Counted from the stretch's first letter, positions 1-14,694 are shown. The stretch: DNA of 64,000 nucleotides from Rhynchopus sp. YZ270_cl-10 (GCA_964035575.1 OZ037861.1:310001-374000); one strand, 5' to 3'. Notes: generated by a model not told the origin, from the letters alone. Numbers and translations: made by a program.

Positions 1-3000
1 GTGGTGGTGGGCGGGGCGGACACAAAGACCGTTACGCTAACGATGACCAAGAGCCCTAGCCATTCTATGTCTCTGCCTACTGCAACGGCGTCTGTGTCTG
101 ACTCGTTGTCACTTCCTACGGGGACCTTGTCGGGTTCGATCTCACAGTCGCTGCCTACTGCCACCGATTCCACCACAAAGTCGTTGACGCATTCCTTTTC
201 GTTTTCGCTTCCGACAGGGAGCGCTACGCACAGTCTGACCCTCTCCCTGCCCAGCGCCACCGCGTCTGCCTCGCTCACCTTCTCGAAGAGCGCTTCGCAT
301 TCCCTCACCACGTCTCCTTCTCACACCTACTCCCTTACAAAAACTCTCTCCCATAGTACCTCTATTACGCACTCTGTAACAAAATCGTTGACACAGTCAG
401 AGATGAAGTGGAATAACTATACGAGCGGGTTTGGACCAGAAGGGGAGTTCGCAGAAGGGCAGGAGGTGAGAGTGTCTTTGACAGCTGATTTGGCGCATGA
501 ACAGAAATTCGCGTTTTTTAATACGACCGAAGCGTGGGGAGATTTGAACCTAAAGGTGTTCATCTACGATAGCACCATTGGTGGCATCTGCACCGACTAC
601 ATCTCTTCCACCACCGCAGTCTTGCACTATGAAACAAAGGAGTACGGTCTCTCCCTTTCCGACAAAGAACGCTTTGTTCGCTATGTTTCTACCGCCTTCG
701 TTACCTTCACCGCACCGTTGGAAACAAAAGAATTTATAATCTGCGTTCGCCACTCTCCATTCGTTGATTCAGGCGATACAAACACTTTTCGCTTCGATTT
801 TTCAGCGAAATGGGTGATGTTCACTAAACGCGGGATATTTTATGATACAAACCCGACCGGATTTTTGAAAACCCGCGACTTCATCTTCCGTGCAAAGCCT
901 GCAGAGGTGTTCTACTTCCTCAACAGCGCTGTAGCCGGGCAGTATGCGGTGATCGAGCTTAACTCCATCTCTAATGAATTGAACTTCACACGCCCTTCGG
1001 GAAACTGCTCCTATTTGGCCCCCGAAAACTGCAGACAAGGCGACTCTCTAAAAATCGTGCCTTCAGGGATGCCCTGCACCTACGAAGCAGTGTCATTCCG
1101 TCACGACCCCTTCTACGGCTCAGCATTTACAGAATATGATGGATCCTGGGATGCAACTGGGGTGCAAGGTGTCTTCACCGGCGCGACCTCTGGTGGGGTG
1201 GGGCTCTTTGGAATGCAAGATGCAAATCCTTTGGTGGAAACGACGGCGTTATATGATTCGGGGGATTACGGACCGGAGGAGATTTCTGATTATCAGGCGC
1301 AAACGATATCCCGCAGAACCGCTTACGTTTATGTCCGCCTCCCGAAGGAGGTGGGATCATTCGACTTTTGCTTTTCCCAACAACAACGTAGAGCGGTGCT
1401 CCGGGGCCTCAACAGCACCTCGGAGAATATCCCGATGTGGGCAAAACTATTTCCTTGCAGCTCCGAACGGTGTGTGCAGAGGAATACTCAGGTGTCTTCG
1501 ACCTCATTTGAGGTGTTGTCACATTCCTTTGGTTGGACAATGTCCGATATACGTCCAGGAACATATGGGACTATCCGAATTGACACCGGAACTACAACAG
1601 GATTAATGAACCTCCAAGCGGTGCATTCGGTGGAAGAAAGCCCAGCATATCGGAATTATTTTAATTCAATCGGAGGGGATCAAATCCGTATCGTGTCTGT
1701 CGAACGCTTTTCTGAGACCTATACACAACGCAACGAACCTAATGAGAATCGCCCATTTGGAAGCACTCCAGACGTTGGATGTTGGTTTCGAGACAATGAC
1801 AGAGCATGGGATGAAGGAACTGATATGCCCTCATCAATCACAAACCTTCAAGGGGACCCAACCCTAGCAAGATCGACCACCATCGATGACCCAACCACGT
1901 CAACCGAAGGATTCGGCGGAATTTTCATCCCAAACGCAGGAGAGTGGATGGTCTGCTACCGCCGTGGGGGTCTCCACGGCTGGATCACCCTCCCCTTCCA
2001 CACCACTACACACGGCGTTCCTACCAAATGGTCTTTCCTTGAGTCCGCCTACACCCCAGCGTCGACCTTCACCGAACTCCCTTCTTGGGCACCAACCTAT
2101 CTCCACCACAGCACCGTACTCCGCACCTCTACCCCTCTCGTTGCCGGGTTTTATGGAACCCCAGAACAGAAGGGAACGTATCCTCCGGACGTTGTGTACT
2201 ATTCGAATGATACCAGAGCGGGGACATGGGGGCCGTTAAGTGTCTTCAACCGAAGCGAGATTACCGGGAGATATTCTGAAGGGGTGACTGGGGTGCTATC
2301 TGCGTTGCAATGGGATTATAAACGAACGTATGTTACCACTTCGGAGACGGTGATGGCAACGAAGGGTACGGCAGTGAGGTTGGTGCACCCTTCGAGGTCT
2401 TGCGACGATCCCACCTTTTCTGGCTCAGAAGATCTTGACGGAGGCGGACGTGAATGCAACAATGCGCATGCTGGGGTGGACTGTGCTGGATCTTCCATGG
2501 ATTCCTCCGGGGTTTCAACGGTGACCTACTACCTGACGTACCCTGAATGCGCTTCAACCACGGAACCTGCTGGGTCTACTACCCATCCCGGATGTACCTC
2601 GCCATATTGCAATTTGTGTAACAGTCTGCGAACCTCCTGTCTCTGCTTGTATAAGGTCTGCTGGAGGCAAGGTGGCTTCAATTGGCAGGTAATTTCTCCA
2701 CAAGATTCACCCCCAGAGAGGTCCTTTGATGCTTCATGGGAGGATGTGAGCAATGCGGTTTATATCCCAGGATCGGTGTTGAATTTGCGGACCTGGAGAC
2801 TGCGCAAAGATTTGCCCGGGTTCATGAGTGGTGCGGTAACCGGGGAAGGGGGCTACTACGGGTCGAACATTGCAACCAAATACATCAAAATCGACCGCCC
2901 CCCGACGCTCTCACTCTTCCACCTCGAAACCCGCGGGGGGATGGAGGCGGGCTTCATCATCACAGACCCTGAAAAAGGACTGTCCACCGCACCGAGAGGG

Positions 3001-6000
3001 CTTTGTATTGGTTCTGATCGAACCTGCGATAATTCTGGCGACGTTTTCCGCATTGTCGAGGCCTCTGAACCATGCGACATTACACCAACCAAATGGGGTG
3101 CCGGGCAGGCAGCGTACGCAGACACTCATCTCTCGCTATACTGCCCAGTTCAAGGGCAGGGATCAATCACAACCAGTGGATTAGTCACGTACCCATGCAA
3201 TACCGACAACGCCCTGAAGGCAGAGGTCTGTGATGGAACCGTGTGCAGCACATCTTCGGCCCAGTTGCCCTACCTTCTCGCCGCGCGTTCCGCTCCGGAT
3301 CCGGTTCATCACGGTGCCTGGCATATTTATGACGACGTTGTTCCGGGTGATTCTGTGTATTGGGGAGCCGAGCACACCTTCGCCTCTTTGGTGCTCCCAC
3401 CGTACTCCGCTGTCACGCAGTATAAGCACTGCTACAAACAGGCGGTGTCCCCGAATTGGGTGATATTCAATTCATCATGGACACTTGAAGCACCACCAAC
3501 CCTTACAATCTACCCAACGGAAACAGACCGGGTGCTACTAGGCGGGGAGCTGCAGGAGTTTACCTTATCGTCAGTAGAGGTTTTCTTCGTTGGAATTGCT
3601 GCGTTTGAGGCGAAGTTTGTATTATCCCAGGGGGAGAACAATGACGGCTGCGCGAACCTCCCTGGGGGGACCGAGGCAACACCGTTTTCACGGTCGAATT
3701 CTTTTGAGGCAAATGCAAGCATTTCGGTATTCCACGTTATCGTTCCGGAGCGGGAAGGGAAGTACTGGTTGTGCGTTCGTTTCGAGCGAGACAGCCAGGA
3801 CTCCCTGTCGTGGAACCGCTTTGGGCGCTACTCTGTCCGCGACAACCAGGTCCGCTGGTTCCTCACAGCCGGCAACCTTCCGATGAACCAAGGTGCCTCG
3901 CTTGTCAGCCTTGCCCGGTGCAAATGGCTTCCCATCGCTGGGTACTGCGACCCTACTGCGGCAACAGAAACCTTTACGACAGATCCTCATGTGGATATGG
4001 CTAAAGTAGTCCCATGGACACATGCCTGTCATGGAGGTCGAGATGGACAAACGGATCACGGAAATTCAATCCACGTAGGACGCGAAGGAGGTGGGGTGAA
4101 CGGAGTGCAAGATCTTGGCCCAGCTGATGGGTTGGCAACAACAGCGGATTTTGTGGTAACGCTTCCGGCAACGACGTCTGATGTGGCGACCACCTATAAG
4201 CTTTGTGTGAATACGTATTTTGGCGCAGTGCACCGTCGTGCCTGGGCGGAGGTGCGTGAAGCTGTTGCCGTATCGTCGCAGGTTTTCCGTGAAGATAGTT
4301 CTGGCAAAAAGCTGCACTTCACCACCACCGCCTCTACTGTGTTCCAATGGAGTGCTTCTTCGCAGATTCAATCCTTTTCCAACCTGACGCTGTCTGGGGT
4401 AGTGGTGCTTGCTGGTGCATCGACAAAGGCAGTAGGGGGGATGGCCGCTGGCGTTCCGTACGTCCACTCTGCGTTGAACGTTTCAGTGTACAGCGGTGCG
4501 TCCATCGCGACAGATGCGGTCGTCAGCTTCAAATTGGTGCAAAAAACTGCCTTTGCAACCAGACTCCCCCCGCCTCCTTACACCGGAGAAGGGTGGAAAA
4601 CCTCTGCAACAGGGGCCTCGTGTATGTCCACCAGCGTGACCGGGTCTGTCACCGGGTCTGCCTCTGGCTGTTCCGACCCGGATTTATATGACGCAGTAAG
4701 CTGCCCACGAACCTCCTATGACAGTGCAAGCAACACAGTGATGGTTGACATGCAACTTCCTGTGGAGCCGGGGTATTATTTGTTGTGCTACCGTGCCGAG
4801 CCTGCTTCTGGGACGTCCCCTTGGGTCAACCTTCTCGATTCTAATGGAAACGACGGCATCTGGCTGGTCCCACCGTTCATCGAATTCGACGCAGGGCAAA
4901 TCTCCGCAGTGTCCCCCGAGGTCGACACCCTCAGTCTTTCGGACACCAGAACCGCAGGAGGTGTCGCGCTCTCTTCATGGTGCTCTTTAACTTCCGGGGT
5001 GAACTGCACTGCGGAAAACGGAGGGCTAGAGTTTAACAATGATTGGGTCGCGATTATGAACGACACGATGAACTGCCCTGTAGTATCCAACCCTACAACC
5101 ATGACCTGGGAGGGCGGGAAATTCTATCAGATCAAGGTGTCGAGCAATGAGACTGCCCTTGCATCTGGGGGCATGCGGATCCCTCCGGCGCTCACTTCCC
5201 CTACCAATCGGTATAAAATCTGCCTTCTGAAAGCAGGCGACTGGGGGGTCATGAACACCTCAACAGACGGGAGAAGGGACCTCATCCGCCGTGGGGTGTC
5301 CTATCAACTCTGGAACCGTGCCTCCCCCACCTATGAGACCCTAGGACTAACAGGATTCTTCCAGCCGGCTCAATCCAACGTCATCGACGAGCTCCGTATT
5401 GATACCACCTTCTCCTTCAATTCTTCAACCCAATTCCTCATCGTAGACGGGCAAAGCACCCTGGACGCTTATCAATCCATCCCTAAGGTGTATCTCGACG
5501 AGTCTTCACCTTCCCTCCCATCTGCCACACCGGTTATCAGGTCGGGGCAGTTTATTGATTTGACGGTAAGCGCTTTGTCTGGTGGCAATCTGGCAACGTA
5601 TTCTTCGATGGCATTTGAAGTGCGTCATTGTACCCCTGCAACGACCTGGGATGATTTGCTATGCAAAACAACGACAGTTACAGCACCATTCGACTTTGTG
5701 AACACTGTAAGCAGCTGTAAAAAGGGGGCAGAGTTTGGCTGGCCAAGCGGAGGGTTAAAACAGTTTTTGAGGGGCGGAACGTCGCCTTTGCGTTTACAAT
5801 ATCGTTCGCAGTGTCCTCTCGGGACATACACAATGAATGTAGGCTGCGGCATCAAAATCATCGCAGTCACAGATTCTGGACAGGAAATCGCGTCAAAACC
5901 GTTATGGCTTAATGTACTCCGCAACCAACCGGACTCTGTCGCGATCGATTATGACATTCACGGTGCGCCGCAGACTTTGACCACAGATTTGCTCCCAGCT

Positions 6001-9000
6001 GCACCCAAAACTACCACATGCCAGGGCCCCCCTATTTGCTTTGTCAAAACCTGCAGAACACACCGTGCCTGCAGCGCGGACGTGATGGCGCTCTTCAGCG
6101 GACCGAGAGAGTTCTCAACCCTAGGTTCCTTCCAGGTACGCTACTCCAGTTATGACTACGGTGGAGTAGACAGCGCACTCCTCGAACTGCAACAATACTT
6201 CAGTAGTGGAGTCCGCCAATTCCTCGACAATGAATGGACCAGAGAAGGCACCTTCCGGGTGACTTTCACTCCAAAACTGAAGGCAGGTGTCCAAGAAGGG
6301 TTTATCTTTTACAATATCACCTATGGCGCTGCGCTTGGACAAAAATCTTGGACCAGAGTTGTCCTCAGAATCGTCCGCCCCCAGGCAGAACGACTCCTCA
6401 TGCAGGAGATCGTTCCCCTCGATACAGGCGCCTCCGGGATTTCTCAAACCCTCCAACGACAGCCCGCTCCGGTCTGGCGTGCGACCGAGGTACCTACCCT
6501 CGACTTTACCAAAAACTCTGAATCTCTTATTGCGCAGGCTGGAGGATACCTAGAAGCGTTGGTGCCATATGAGGCGAGGTTTAAGGTAGAAGGGTTGTTC
6601 GATGGAAAGAGTGTTTTGTTAGAAGGAGGATCAGGGAGACAGGATTTGGATGGATGGTTGATCCAGGTTGAAGTAAAGAATGTCGTCGGAAATCGCATCA
6701 TGCAGGTAGTATATGACCCGCCATGTGTCTACCCGAGCTGCACCGCGTCGGCAGGGAGTGTCGTGCACACTACCGCGAATATGTTGACATCTGCCGCCTA
6801 CTCTACGCAACTCCCAGTGGTCGAGCCGATTGCTGTCGAAGTGTTGTTTCCTTCACGCAAAGAAGATGTCGCGCTCTGGGTGGTTCGATTCCGTATCCAA
6901 AGTGGTCTAGGTTGCGGGAGAATTTCTGGGACCGCCCAAGGTGGTGTCGGCTGTGCACTCTCCTTTGTCCTCAAGCCTGCTTCACAACTGAACACCGCTC
7001 CTGCCGTTTCAGCAGAAATCTCTACTCCAGTCCGCACCGTTGCCAACACAGTACAGGTAACCGTCGACCGCACAACCTCTCCTCTACACGAAGGCATCAC
7101 CGTGACCATGGTGCCTGGTATTATCGATGGAAGAGTGGAGGGGTCGGAGTTTTTGGTGGATGAATTTCATTATGGTTCGATGTTTGCTTTGGTAGCATCC
7201 CCTCTTCCGATGTCCTTTGGAATATACAACCGAGACGGGGTGCGCGCTGATTATGGAACCACCGATGCACCTCTGATGTTCCAACCCTCCATCGTAATCG
7301 CACCGTCCGGGCAGACCTGGGGAGTGACGTTCAATATGAAACCAACAAAGCCGTGCATCGAATGTGAATTTACCTTTCACTCAACCTGGGGTGCCGGGCC
7401 GACCTCGGCAGTGACGAAGGAAGGGTCGAAGGTGCTGTCCTTCACGGATACGGCAAATGGAGTGTATTGCACGCCAGATTTAATCCCGCAGGTGGTCGGG
7501 TTTGCGACCGGGTCGTCGACAACCTCTAGTTTCAATATCAATGTGACTGCTGGCGTGTTGGACACCTCGTTGAACACCCCGGTGATATGGCCGAGATGGC
7601 GGGTCTACATTCATGCGCAAGATGGTATAACGATTCCTGCTTCTGATGGGGGGTTTGCAAGCTCCGCTGGATCGAAGGTACGTCTTTGGAAAGACGCGCA
7701 AAATGCGTTGATCTACTCTGCAACTATGGGGGTCGGAGGGGTGGCGACGTTTTCAACGCTGCAGTTTGAGTTGATTGATACCGCGGCGGGGGCGTCCTTC
7801 CCTTCTCAAGTTGATCTCGAGTTTACTACAACAAGAATTAAATATTCCAATACCAAAATCGGATCCATCAAAGAAAGCGTCGTATCCTATTCATGCAAAT
7901 CACGAACCAGCTTAGAACGGATCGACACAGTGTCTTCAAAATCAATCCAAATGGACGGTACAGCTGTGACCGGAGCTGTCCCACTCTGCACAGACGGCCC
8001 TATAGGGTGCACTCACTGGGAAGGTACCCTGGATGACACCCTCTCCTTCCCTATCGCTGTGTATCGTAAAATTAACGGTCAAAACCTGTTATATGAAGGC
8101 CATGGTGGGACACCATCTGTTCGAATCTCTTCTCGCGCCGCTTCATGGACGTGTACCACCACAACGTGCCAGACGAATACCTTAACATTGAAGGCGTCTG
8201 TCCATTCTGATATAATTTATATAGGTGGTCAGGTGTTTACGTATGGTGCATCTGGGGTGGAGTTGAGCAAAACCGCGAAGCAGCCTGCCTCGGGAAATAT
8301 GTTTGTCACCATGAAGAAGTTTACCAGCCCGGTGCGTGGCGTTCCGGTCGACCTATGTCTCACCAAAACGACGGATGGAAATGAGGTGATTGACTCCTCC
8401 GTGGAGTGTGTGACGATCCATCTGTACCTCAAACCTACCAGAATTGATAAGCACCGTATCGGAGTGGCGTCAAGCGATTTATTAGCAAATCAACTCAAAG
8501 CAGGGTCAGACATATGCGGTCCTGGCACCCTCGGAACGGTAGGGTTGATCGTATACTACGTATACGGCGGGAAGAACTACGTCGCTTATGACGTCTCCGT
8601 GACGTACACCGTGCGTACCAAGGTGGGTCTTATGTTCTCCCAGCCGAACTCCGCGATTTCTGTGGAGCAGCTTACCAGTACAACGGCATTGCCTGCTGGG
8701 GCGTCGAAGCTGGAGAGATATTCTCATTCATTTGACCCCGTTTCGTGGGTGAAATTCTATGGGTTGAAACCGATTTTGACGCCTTTTAACCTGATCTTTG
8801 AAGGAACCGACAATGACAATGTGGTCTCGCTTTCTGCGATTCAAAGCACCTTGCAGTACACCTATGAATGGCCGGTCAAGCTGCACACCGCCTTCGACGT
8901 TCTCGATTTCCCTCTCTATGGCGACGAATGCGTACAGAAAACACACCTCCCCACCACCGTCGCGAACTACCGCGCCTTCACAACCAACCCAGGGAAGGGC

Positions 9001-12000
9001 TGGGGGTATGCACATCACGGCGCTGTCGTTGGAGTACCCTTCCCCATCCAGGCACGTGCCTCACATAATTCCAAACGGTCCTATGGGTACGAACCCACCT
9101 TAGTCATGGTAACCAAGCTGAGCGCCACAGCCTGCAACGATGGTGGTACCTTAACCAATTATATTCTGAACCCCACGCAAGATTCGGATGGGGTGGTCCT
9201 CTTAGACGGAACGTTGCAAAACTCCTTCCAGCCCCTCGCCGTCGGAAAGACAACCGAGTACGGCCAGGCAACCATTTGGCCTGCCTTTTCAAAACCATGT
9301 GAGGCATGCACTTTGGAGGTGTCGTTGTGTTATAAAGAGGCAAGCTTTTCGTCTGATTCTGCTGCATGCTTGAAAGGGGCTACTTCAGCTGAATCAGAAC
9401 CGGTCTTCGGAGAACGCATGAAGTCAACCAAAACCTTCACAGTACACTACCCTGAAGAGACCAACCTCCATGTCATCGAACAGTCTGAAGTCATCCCGAC
9501 CAAGGTCGGGGAGCTCTTTACCCTGCAGTACGCGGTAGTACAGGAGCATGCTGGGTGGACCTCTGTGGTCCCGGCAGACCACCGTGGCACTGCACGCGTC
9601 TGGGCCTACACGAAATTCACGGGAGACGTGTCCTCCACCTCCACAACAATGAAGTACGGCAACGGTGGCTTCCTCCACGCAGCCTCTGCAGGTGGTCAAT
9701 GCTTCGTAGGGGCGCCAGAATTTTCCGGCGCAACCGAGAATATGTGGGGCGCCAGAGGCAAAGATGGAACCCTAGGGGTCTATTTTACACGCCCCTGCCA
9801 CTCCTGCGAGATGTGGGTGCGTTACGAAGTTATCACGAAGCATTCGAATAGGCACATCACCGGGGAGTTCCCGCTTCGCCGCTACTCCACCTTGCCGTCG
9901 CATAAGTTTTTGCTGGATTCGGTTCCTCGACCGCATGAAATCCTCAAATTTTCTGTAACAACCTGCGGAACCGGTTGGACCCTATCCGGAACACCTCTTG
10001 CAGCGGTGCGGCGGAAGACTCATTTTTCCATTTCGATAATGAGATCGGATCAGAATTTGGTGCCAACCTTTGAAGACGCAGCTCTACCTGCACAGCTTCT
10101 TGAGGCCTCCCCACGCAAGGTTATGAAGGCAAATGGTGGAGGCGGCCATTTGGTTAATACAGGACCGTTATCTGCACAGACCCCACCTACAGTCACTTCC
10201 TACCAAGGATTTGCCACCATGCGTATGATGTACTCTAGGGCATGCTATGAGTGCGGCTTTTCCTTTGGAGGGCAGAGCCAAACGCTTGCAGTGCTGACTG
10301 AAGCGACGCAGGCAATAGTCAATCCAATCAACCCAGCGCAAATGCAACAAAACATGAATGGCACAGCAAGAGTAGAATTTCTCTTCGAAGTCTACGCGGC
10401 AGATGAAATGGGGGACCGTTCCTACGCCACTGGAGGACCGTCCTATCTTCAGTGGAACGCCCGCTATCAACAGCAAACAGTTTCCACCGAGCAAATGTCG
10501 CTTTTCCTTCCTGTAATCAAACCGTTTGCCCCAACAGATTCATTAGGGCGGAGTGTGTCGTTGTTGCCCTCCGCTTCCACTGTTGGGACCCTCCGGATTG
10601 AGGAAGGGGTCAGCGTGCAGGACGGCATCCCCCAAGGGGTGTCCCCGGGTATTGTCAAGCTCACCTTGCAGGAGCCGGTCACCGACTTCCCGATTGCGTT
10701 TAAAATTGGGGGCGCAGTGACAGGCTTGCCTACTAGGGTGGGGGGGTCGAGGGAGGCGCCGAAGATAACGTATACGGTGCCTGCGGATCGGTTCTTTGTG
10801 AAGAACTACGACGTGTTGCAGACACAGCTGGTCGTGGTGGGGGATGTGCTGTCTGTTGTAGTCGCAACGGCAGGACCACTCCCTGGGGCCCCCCCGGAGG
10901 AGTTAGTGTACTATCTCGCAAAGCACGCCCCAGGGGTAGTCTTCTCTGCCCAGGTGAACTGCGCGGCCGCGCCGTCTCCACAGTGCACCGGATGTGAGGT
11001 GACAGTTGATGGAGAGTTAAATCTGAATGTTTCCCAAACCGAGTCGCGCGGAGAGGCAACATTCCTCGTTTCAATCCAAAAGGCGGTGATTCCGGTTGGG
11101 GAGACCACCGTAAACTGCCAGGTGAACTTTGCAAGCACGATCACACCAGATATCATATATTCGTTGCCGCTTTCAATTGGGATGCGTGACCCTGGGGCTT
11201 GGGCATGGGTTTCGACAGAGAATTTCCCTGTTACCGGTGCTCCTACGTTGACAACGGTGAAGGGGGATGCGTTGCGTGCAGCTATCAAGGTGATCTCCCT
11301 TCAGCTCTTCGATAAAGACTACTCCGCAAAGAGCTCCTTCGTCCACGGCACCCCATTAAGCTCCAGTGAAATAGGCATCACAACAGTCCCGCCCACCTGC
11401 TTTACCGTAACAGAACTCCCCTATGTATCACTCTATAACAATATGGTGACATGGCAGGGGAAGTTTTCGTCAGAAGGAACCTGCGAATTTACTGGGGTGT
11501 CCGGATTGGGGCCTGGGGTGGTGGTCTCGCAGACGCTGTCGGTGGTAGTGAAGAGGACACTTTCTGCTCGGGTGGTTGGAACCGACATGCCAGGAAATTT
11601 TACGGGGTTGGTCACAGCGCGGACCAAGGAGGGTAACCCTGCTGCAATGACTGGCCTCGGGATTGGACTTCAATTTCACATCCTCGCGAAGGATGGCACA
11701 GTAAACCACGGCGACTTTACGACAAAGTTTTTGTTAGAGGGTTCAACTGGAGTAGATAAATTCAGCCAAACTACGCAGGCGGTGAAGGGGTTGGTTACAT
11801 TAGAGTGGACACCTACGAAAAGCACGAGAGATTCAACCGGAAAACACCAGCCATGGATGTTCAATGCGTATTCCGATCTTCAGGCGAAGCCTTTCGTTAT
11901 CGGCCCGTTGTACGTTGTAACGAGGGCAACGGTGTTGCAGATCAGCCTGCAACGGTGGGGGTCGGCACAATGGATTCCTTTAGCAGTAGCATTCAGGGAT

Positions 12001-14694
12001 TGTTCTGTTGTAGGTGCGGCAAACTGTCGTGATGGTATCATTCCCGCTGTCGGAGGGGGGAAGGTGCACTACGTTGCAGGCTACCCGCTGAAAATAAAAC
12101 TCAAGCTTGAAGATAAATATGGTAACACCCCAACTGATGCAGAAGACATTGGATTTGACCCGCATCTCATTTTCAATCCACTTAGTGTACCGTGTAGGAG
12201 CGCGGATCTGCAGCTTTACCAAAACGGGAAATTCTTTTTGAATCAGAACTGCCAGCTCAATGGAGGGTGCGTGGTCTCAAAACTGTTCCCTTGTGGAGTG
12301 GATCAATGGGATGTTGGCGATCTGTTGACAGATCATTTACGCATTCCGGTAACCTCCACTGCAACAGAGGTGGGGGCCATATTAGGTTCGGATACAAAGC
12401 CAATGAGATATGTGGGTACAAAATCAAAGCTGGCACGGTTCATGATTACAAGCTCCGGTCTGGACTATACCCTGCCGACGGAGGAAAGTGCGTGGTTGTC
12501 ACAAATTTACTTTGCAATGCCGTTTACGCTGGCCATCGGCGGCGCCGTCTGCTCGGCGGTGGGCACCCCAGTAGTGTCCGCGCAGTGTTCCCTGGGTGGC
12601 CTGGTTGGCATGTCCAATGTCTCACCAAGCAACACAACCCGCACCATTGCCCCGCTCACAGCGTTCTCTCTGTCCATAGAAGTAGTCGATGAAGCCTTCA
12701 GTGTCGTCAGCGGCGACGACTTCTCAGTCATAAAGCTGGAGGCAGTGTGCCATGATGGGGTATGAGTTGTTGCTTTTTTTTACAAACTTTTGGAAATCCT
12801 CATAATGCTGTGCAATTAAACGAATATGATCAAAAGGTGACGAAGTACAGAGAGAGAGGCTTAGGGTCATCTTATATAAACCTTTCTTAAAGGGAGACGA
12901 TGAAATGGAAAATTCTATGCCAATTTTCCTTGAAAATGACCCCATCATTATTTTGAACAACGTTTTCGGGTATTTATTATGGGGTGAAAGAAACACTGTA
13001 AAATGGGGATTTTTTTTCTCTCTATTGGCCGTAAGGTATTTGGGCTTTCATCCGGATGGACGGAACACCACCATACACCTTACGTCACCCCTACACCATC
13101 CCCCACAGCTGTCAGCAGCGTTCTCTGTAGGGAAGCTGACCGGGTTCCAGAACAACCAGTTTGTGAAGCAGGTCGTCCAGGGCAAGGTTGCTCAGGTATG
13201 CAATGGGGGAGTCCTTGATGGGGGCTTTCTGGGTTTGGCGTCCTTTTTTTTGGACTTCTTCAATCAAACATGTTTGTAGTGTTGTGATGAAAAGCTGTCT
13301 ATACTCAGTATCCACACACAGGCTGGCCAACATACAAGTTAAAGGGGGGTTTCTCGGTCCCCCCCCCCCTTAATGTGACACATTTTTTCATGTCCCTGTG
13401 TTCGCAATGATCCCCGTTCATCTGGCGATGATGAGTGGAAGCGGGAGTAGCACATATCAGATGTAAATGACGAAATGGATTGTAGGACTGCGTGGTTGGG
13501 TCCAGCCGGTCATTGTACCATGGTACACTGTTCACGAGAAGGGCTTTTGTATTTCAAGTCAACGTTTTTTTTCCCCTTCTCACACACCAACACACACCAC
13601 ACAGGGCCGTGCTACCTTCACGAACCTCGGCTTTCCTGTGTCCTGTACACACGCAGTACTGCTTGCGTCGCTTGTGCCCACCGACCCGCACATTGACTTC
13701 CTGCAGTTCAGCAACGGTAGTGTTGTGCCCATGTTCTCCACGGCGTTTCAGGTACACACCTGCCATCCTCCCCCCTTTCATCCACCTCGGAAAAACTGTC
13801 GACCGCAAAAAGGTTCGACCTTTTCAGGATTTTTCTTTCAACCCTTTTTTAACATGATTCCGATTACACCCCCCTAGCCCAAATATGTTACGACGTCCAA
13901 GCACAGCGCCAAATTACAAAAATCGCTTACTGCACCTTTTCCCCCCATTTTTTCCCCTTCCTCCACAGATTGCACCACTCGTCAGCACCGGCCCTACCGA
14001 CCCACCCACTCCAATGCCAACCACCCCTGGTGTCCGCAAATACACCACTGCTGTCATGCAGCTTGGCACCATCGACTACAAGACGTTCAACTCTACTGCG
14101 TTTGAGGCAGGGCTTTTGAAGGATTTGAACGCTGCAGGGGCAGCAGACGCTACTGCTGTTGTCTTGGAAGCGTTGTGCAATATCCCAAGCAACAGGGCAA
14201 ACCGAATGCCGCCTATTACCGACTACGATAAAGCAAACCCAGCTGTCTGCCAACGCTATGCAAACAGTGTCAGCGCCGTGCAGCGGGATGCGACAGTACT
14301 GCAGAATAATTTGCAAAGTGCGGATGCGTGTCCCTGTGTATCATTGGTAGAGTTTCATGTGAAAACACCTAATCCAGGGAATTCAAAAACAGCTGAAGGG
14401 ATAATAACTGCGTTGCAGACAGTTCCGACGTTGCCTGACGCTACGACCACGTCTGCGTATGGTTTGAAGCCGGATGCCATGAGGGTTCTGGCAAAAGGAG
14501 CAACGCCACTCCCAGCCACCCCAATACCCACGCTAGCCCAGCAAAGTGCTGCGCCAACCACAGTGCCAACCACCATCGCAGCGACAGACCCGCCTATGAC
14601 GTTATCACCAATTCGATTGACCTTGAACAGCGGATCAGCGATATCATCGTCGATATGTCTTATGTTTATTGGTGTGTTGGGGGTCATTCTGTAG
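1..14694 (+). CDS. Giant modular cell-surface protein, 3' part (5' end outside window), four exons
   Basis: The frame is already open at base 1, so the start lies upstream; about 4,570 residues are encoded here. Exons read as 1-12759, 13109-13195, 13605-13751 and 13969-14694. Donors are GTATGA, GTATGC and GTACAC, acceptors are pyrimidine tracts ending in CAG, and all three introns are phase 0, so the frame crosses them without a stop. The first ~135 residues are Ser/Thr-rich with recurring SLPTATAS and SHSLT words, mucin-like. Repeated modules follow: at least seven carry a Tyr-x-x-Cys-Tyr-type strand with a Trp shortly after (near residues 645, 1150, 1255, 1590), and the second half has four [P/A]-C-x-x-C signatures near residues 2451, 3098, 3265 and 3413. 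The last ~17 residues are hydrophobic, a membrane anchor or GPI-type signal. I recognise no named family; a role in adhesion or the cell coat is inference. Without splicing the last three exons would be missed. Confidence 0.8.
12820..12892. repeat. Dispersed repeat copy inside intron 1 of the giant gene
   Basis: About 70 bases beginning CGAATATGAT and ending in a TCATCTTATA block recur, diverged, at 25147-25208. One copy is in an intron and the other follows a decayed reading frame, so this is an interspersed repeat rather than a gene-specific signal. Confidence 0.6.
13037..13080. repeat. Dispersed repeat family D (short copy in intron 1)
   Basis: Contains the TTTCATCCGGATGG word. Longer copies lie at 21552-21615, 41122-41190, 41634-41675 and 60890-60955, where it continues into a GTCAGTCGGAGGTGCCTGCA block and an AATAACTTCAC end. 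Copies occur in introns and between genes; origin unknown. Confidence 0.55.
13460..13566. repeat. Dispersed repeat family C (copy in intron 2)
   Basis: Shares the words CGAAATGGATTGTAGG, CAGCCGGTCATTGTACC and GGGCTTTTGTATTTCAA with copies at 41005-41111, 42158-42400 and 44890-45025; partial ends occur at 14765, 42070, 44805, 58635, 60170 and 60320. Its presence in an intron excludes a 3'-UTR-only role. Confidence 0.6.

Noticed and set aside
13885-13968. ATG at 13885 as the start of a separate gene ending at 14694
   Set aside because: The first 28 codons are intron; a phase-0 acceptor at 13968 joins this exon to the giant gene.
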